This document shows, one piece after another, positions 61,719-64,000 of a stretch of 64,000 bases of DNA. The notes under the pieces were generated by a model. The model was given only the letters and a program-made list of their open reading frames with translations, was not told the DNA's origin and did not search any database. The stretch's first letter is position 1, and each line of letters starts with the position of its first letter. The translations under genes and the position numbers were made by a program. The DNA is from Aspidapion aeneum (lineage: Eukaryota > Arthropoda > Insecta > Coleoptera > Brentidae), in the NCBI GenBank assembly GCA_963576565.1, contig OY755048.1, positions 2,734,501 through 2,798,500 on the forward strand, in the 5' to 3' direction.

Positions 61719-61928
61719 ATGAAAATTCGTCGTTTTTGTTCTGTGAAAATGCCGGTGACGTGCAAGTTGTGTGACAAATTATTTAGTGCCCAATTTAATT
61801 TGAATAAACACTGTCATCGGGGTTCTACTGTATGTCTATGCTACGATAAACATGTTTTTAAAGATTTAGCGCATTTAAATTTGTCAATACTCCCATGGCA
61901 AAACAAAATAAACGTGAAATGCATATAG
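61719..61928 (+). CDS. Short ORF with a zinc-finger-like start, doubtful gene
   Basis: An ATG at 61719 opens 69 codons, with a second ATG at 61749, ending at a TAG. Near its start it reads MPVTCKLCDKLFSAQFNLNK followed by HCH. This has the C-X2-C, aromatic and Leu spacing of a C2H2 finger up to the first His, but the second His comes too early. It could be the first exon of a gene carried by the surrounding TIR element. No splice donor or continuing exon was identified, and chance cannot be excluded. Confidence 0.3.
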   Translation: MKIRRFCSVKMPVTCKLCDKLFSAQFNLNKHCHRGSTVCLCYDKHVFKDLAHLNLSILPWQNKINVKCI

Positions 61929-62073
61929 AAGAAATACTGCATATACCTCAAAAAATATTAATCGCAGCACATAGATATTGTATATGTTTGAAATCAAAAA
62001 GAAAAGACGAATCTTAAAATGCAAAAATATACAGGGTGTTCCCTCTCAAAAAATCGACTTTATTGTCACACCC

Positions 62074-62895
62074 TGTACAGGGTGTCCCAAATTCGTTGTT
62101 TTTTTGTGGTGTCGGGTATTTCTAGGGGAGAAAGAAAAAAACTGAGCCCCCTTTGCGACGCTCAAATTTTAAGAGAAGCCTAAAGGTGAAAACTACATTT
62201 AGATATAGCAAGCCGTTTTTAAGCTACGGAGTGTTTTTGTCTGCATTTTGCTTTTGTGTAAATAGCTTTCTTAAAGATCTTTTCTTGAAGAATTGACAGA
62301 TGTCAACGGTTTTTATTTATCTCTTTTGGTTTTTAAAATATTGCATAAAGTTGTTATTTTTCTTACAGAATAACTCTAAAACTCTCTCTAAAATTTCCTT
62401 TAAAATGATGTATCACACTCAATATTTTAATTTTTAATTTTTTTTATAGTTTTCTTTATTTTTATTTTTTAATCACCTCTTTATTATTTTTTAATATTAA
62501 GCAAACTAAAATATGTGGTAAAAATAAAAAAAAACAAAAATATAAAGAAATCCCACTAATCCCATAAAGAAAAATTAATTTTATGTGATATCTCAAAAAC
62601 TAAACGTGACAAATGAAATTTAATTTAACAGTTGAATTCCTCTTAAAAAAGTGTCTAAAGAATGTTTTCACAGAAATAAAAATATTAATAAATAAACAAG
62701 TTATAGACCCCTTCCCAAAATGCAGACTTTTTAAAAACACCCCGTAGTTTAAAAACGGCTTGCTATATCAAAATGCGATTTTCACCTTTAAGCTTCTTTT
62801 GAAATTTGAGTGTCGCAAAGGTTGATTAGGTTTTTTTAGTTCCTCTAGAAATACCCGAAACTCCCTAAAAACATCGAATTTGGGACACCCTGTAC
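62074..62895. mobile_element. Foldback MITE with GTACAGGGTGTCCC ends
   Basis: TGTACAGGGTGTCCCAAATT at 62074 is matched by its complement ending at 62895. The inverted homology continues for ~190 bp (GGTATTTCTAGGGGA, AGCAAGCCGTTTTTAA). ACAGGGTGT.CC ends are common among insect MITEs. It lies inside the 3.6-kb TIR element. Confidence 0.7.
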
Positions 62896-63643
62896 ATGGT
62901 GACGGATAGAAAAAAATTATGTTGGCTTTTAAAGTTCATCATCATCATAATTAACCAAAAAAAATCTACAATTTATTATAGCCCTTTATTTTCAATGATA
63001 AAGTTGCTGAGTGCTCCGGTTATAAAAAACCATCCGGTACCTACATAAAATCATACCTAAAAATTAGAATTGACCATTATTTTATACCTTGAATTTTTTA
63101 TTATACGTTAAGCTCTTCGATCTCGCGCCAATCCCGGTATTCGCGCCAATAATTTAAATTAGACATTTTGACGTTAATTTTGGCGCATGCTTCTTTGATG
63201 GAATTCATCTCGGTATTTAACGACTCGTCATAATCCGCTGAGTTCTTAACTAGCAAAAAGGGTAAAACTGGTCACGAATGCAGTATTTGCGAGTCGGTCA
63301 ACAAATACTGCGCTCTTGAGTAGAAAGCTAGCACAAGTATTCTTCTAGTTTTCTAGCGATAAATGCAGCAAGTACTGCGTTTACCGTGTGAATGAGACTG
63401 CATTTCTGCCTAGAAATGTTGATTCAAAGCTTCATGAAATACTTGTCAAGAACGCAGTTTCTTCGATAAAATTTAATGAAACCAAAAATATGCATTTGAA
63501 TAGAAATAGAACAAAAAAACGTGTTTTGCGTTTTTCTCAAAACTAGGGTTTTGTAAGTTACTGCGTTCTTCATAAGGAGGACAGTATAGTGATCGTGTCA
63601 AAAATAAGGAAAAAAGTCGCTCAAATTCGAGGGGTCATCAGCT

Positions 63644-63976
63644 TTCAACAGTACTGTACAAATTTCACAACAGTACCCGACAGTACCACGACAGGATCCA
63701 ACAGTACTCGACAGTACACGACAGTACTCAACAGTACTCGACAGTACCACGACAGGACCCAACAGTACTCGACAGTACACGACAGGACCCAACAGTACCC
63801 GACAGTACACGACAGTACCCAACAGTACACGACAGGACCCAACAGTACACAACAGTACTCGACAGTACACGACAGGACCCAACAGTACTCGACAGTACAC
63901 GACAGTACCCAACAGTACACGACAGTACGTAACAGTACTCAACAGTACACGATAGAATCCAACAGTACTCGACACA
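63644..63976. repeat. 10-bp minisatellite, GACAGTACAC/AACAGTACYC
   Basis: About 33 units of ACAGTACNCR and ACAGGACCCA types alternate in a loose higher-order pattern (AACAGTACTC, GACAGTACAC, GACAGGACCC). The long open frames on the minus strand (YCRVLLS-type repeats) follow from the period and are not genes. Confidence 0.9.
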
Positions 63977-64000
63977 ACCCTCTTACCCGAAACAGTGGGG

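Larger units (their letters stand above)
59978..63588. mobile_element. 3.6-kb TIR element with internal repeats
   Basis: The left end TACACTGCCCTCCTTATGAA and the right end (reverse complement TATACTGTCCTCCTTATGAA) extend as ~34-bp imperfect inverted repeats reaching CAGTAAC, with TA at both margins. A second inverted pair lies inside: ACCGAGATGAATTCCA near 61600 against GGAATTCATCTCGGTATTTA near 63199, with TAACGACTCGT next to it. ACTGCG/TGCAGT/TGCAGCAA motifs cluster near 61530-61580 and 63280-63560. No recognisable transposase; possibly a non-autonomous or decayed Tc1/mariner-like or hAT-like element. Confidence 0.55.

Noticed and set aside
63598..63975. 125-codon minus-strand frame rich in YCRVLLGTV
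   Set aside because: It is a product of the 10-bp minisatellite.

Overview
This is a eukaryotic nuclear window, most likely from an insect with a repeat-rich genome; a beetle is plausible but cannot be proved here. The evidence is a spliced cytosolic isoleucyl-tRNA synthetase gene, remnants of RTE-, I- and jockey-like LINEs, a mariner transposase, tRNA-derived SINEs, and first exons resembling the THAP and SWIM/YqaJ families that are multicopy in many insect genomes. There are no operons, CRISPR arrays or prokaryotic signals.

Layout. 0.8-2.3 kb: broken RTE-type LINE (minus). 3.2-6.1 kb: the last two exons of the isoleucyl-tRNA synthetase gene (plus), the only clearly intact conserved gene part. 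6.1-13.4 kb: SINE, foldback arrays, minisatellite, LINE 3' end, and a Helitron/Helentron-like element that contains a piggyBac-like MITE. 13.4-15.8 kb: a nearly pure (TTTTTAA)n array of 1.8 kb. 15.8-24.5 kb: more Helentron-like copies, one with a 480-bp (TGTC)n expansion, and three large palindromic elements. 25.3-26.8 kb: the only other exon-like sequences, namely a SWIM/YqaJ-family first exon (plus), a THAP exon (minus) and an unidentified splice-bounded exon (plus). 27.2-29.5 kb: a three-level transposon nest. 29.6-52.4 kb: a 22.8-kb unit bounded by 71-bp inverted repeats, filled with about 44 tandem copies of a ~503-bp satellite in higher-order repeats and interrupted by one clean Helentron-like insertion. 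52.4-53.1 kb: mariner transposase pseudogene. 55.1-56.7 kb: a 1.6-kb palindrome whose ends carry a CACAGTG heptamer, as in Transib elements and V(D)J signals. 57.2-59.7 kb: an I-like LINE carrying a hAT MITE and a second MITE that itself contains a jockey-like LINE; target duplications are readable for all three inserts. 60.0-63.6 kb: a TIR-bounded element with tandem repeats, foldbacks and a short zinc-finger-like ORF. 63.6-64.0 kb: a 10-bp minisatellite.

Apart from the synthetase and the three exon candidates, the genes do not form a working unit. The window is mainly a record of transposon nesting and tandem-repeat birth. The strongest novelty candidates are the satellite array enclosed in a TIR transposon, the RSS-like foldback, and the piggyBac-like MITE with six 17-bp palindromes. 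Calls rest on reading alone; no database search was possible.
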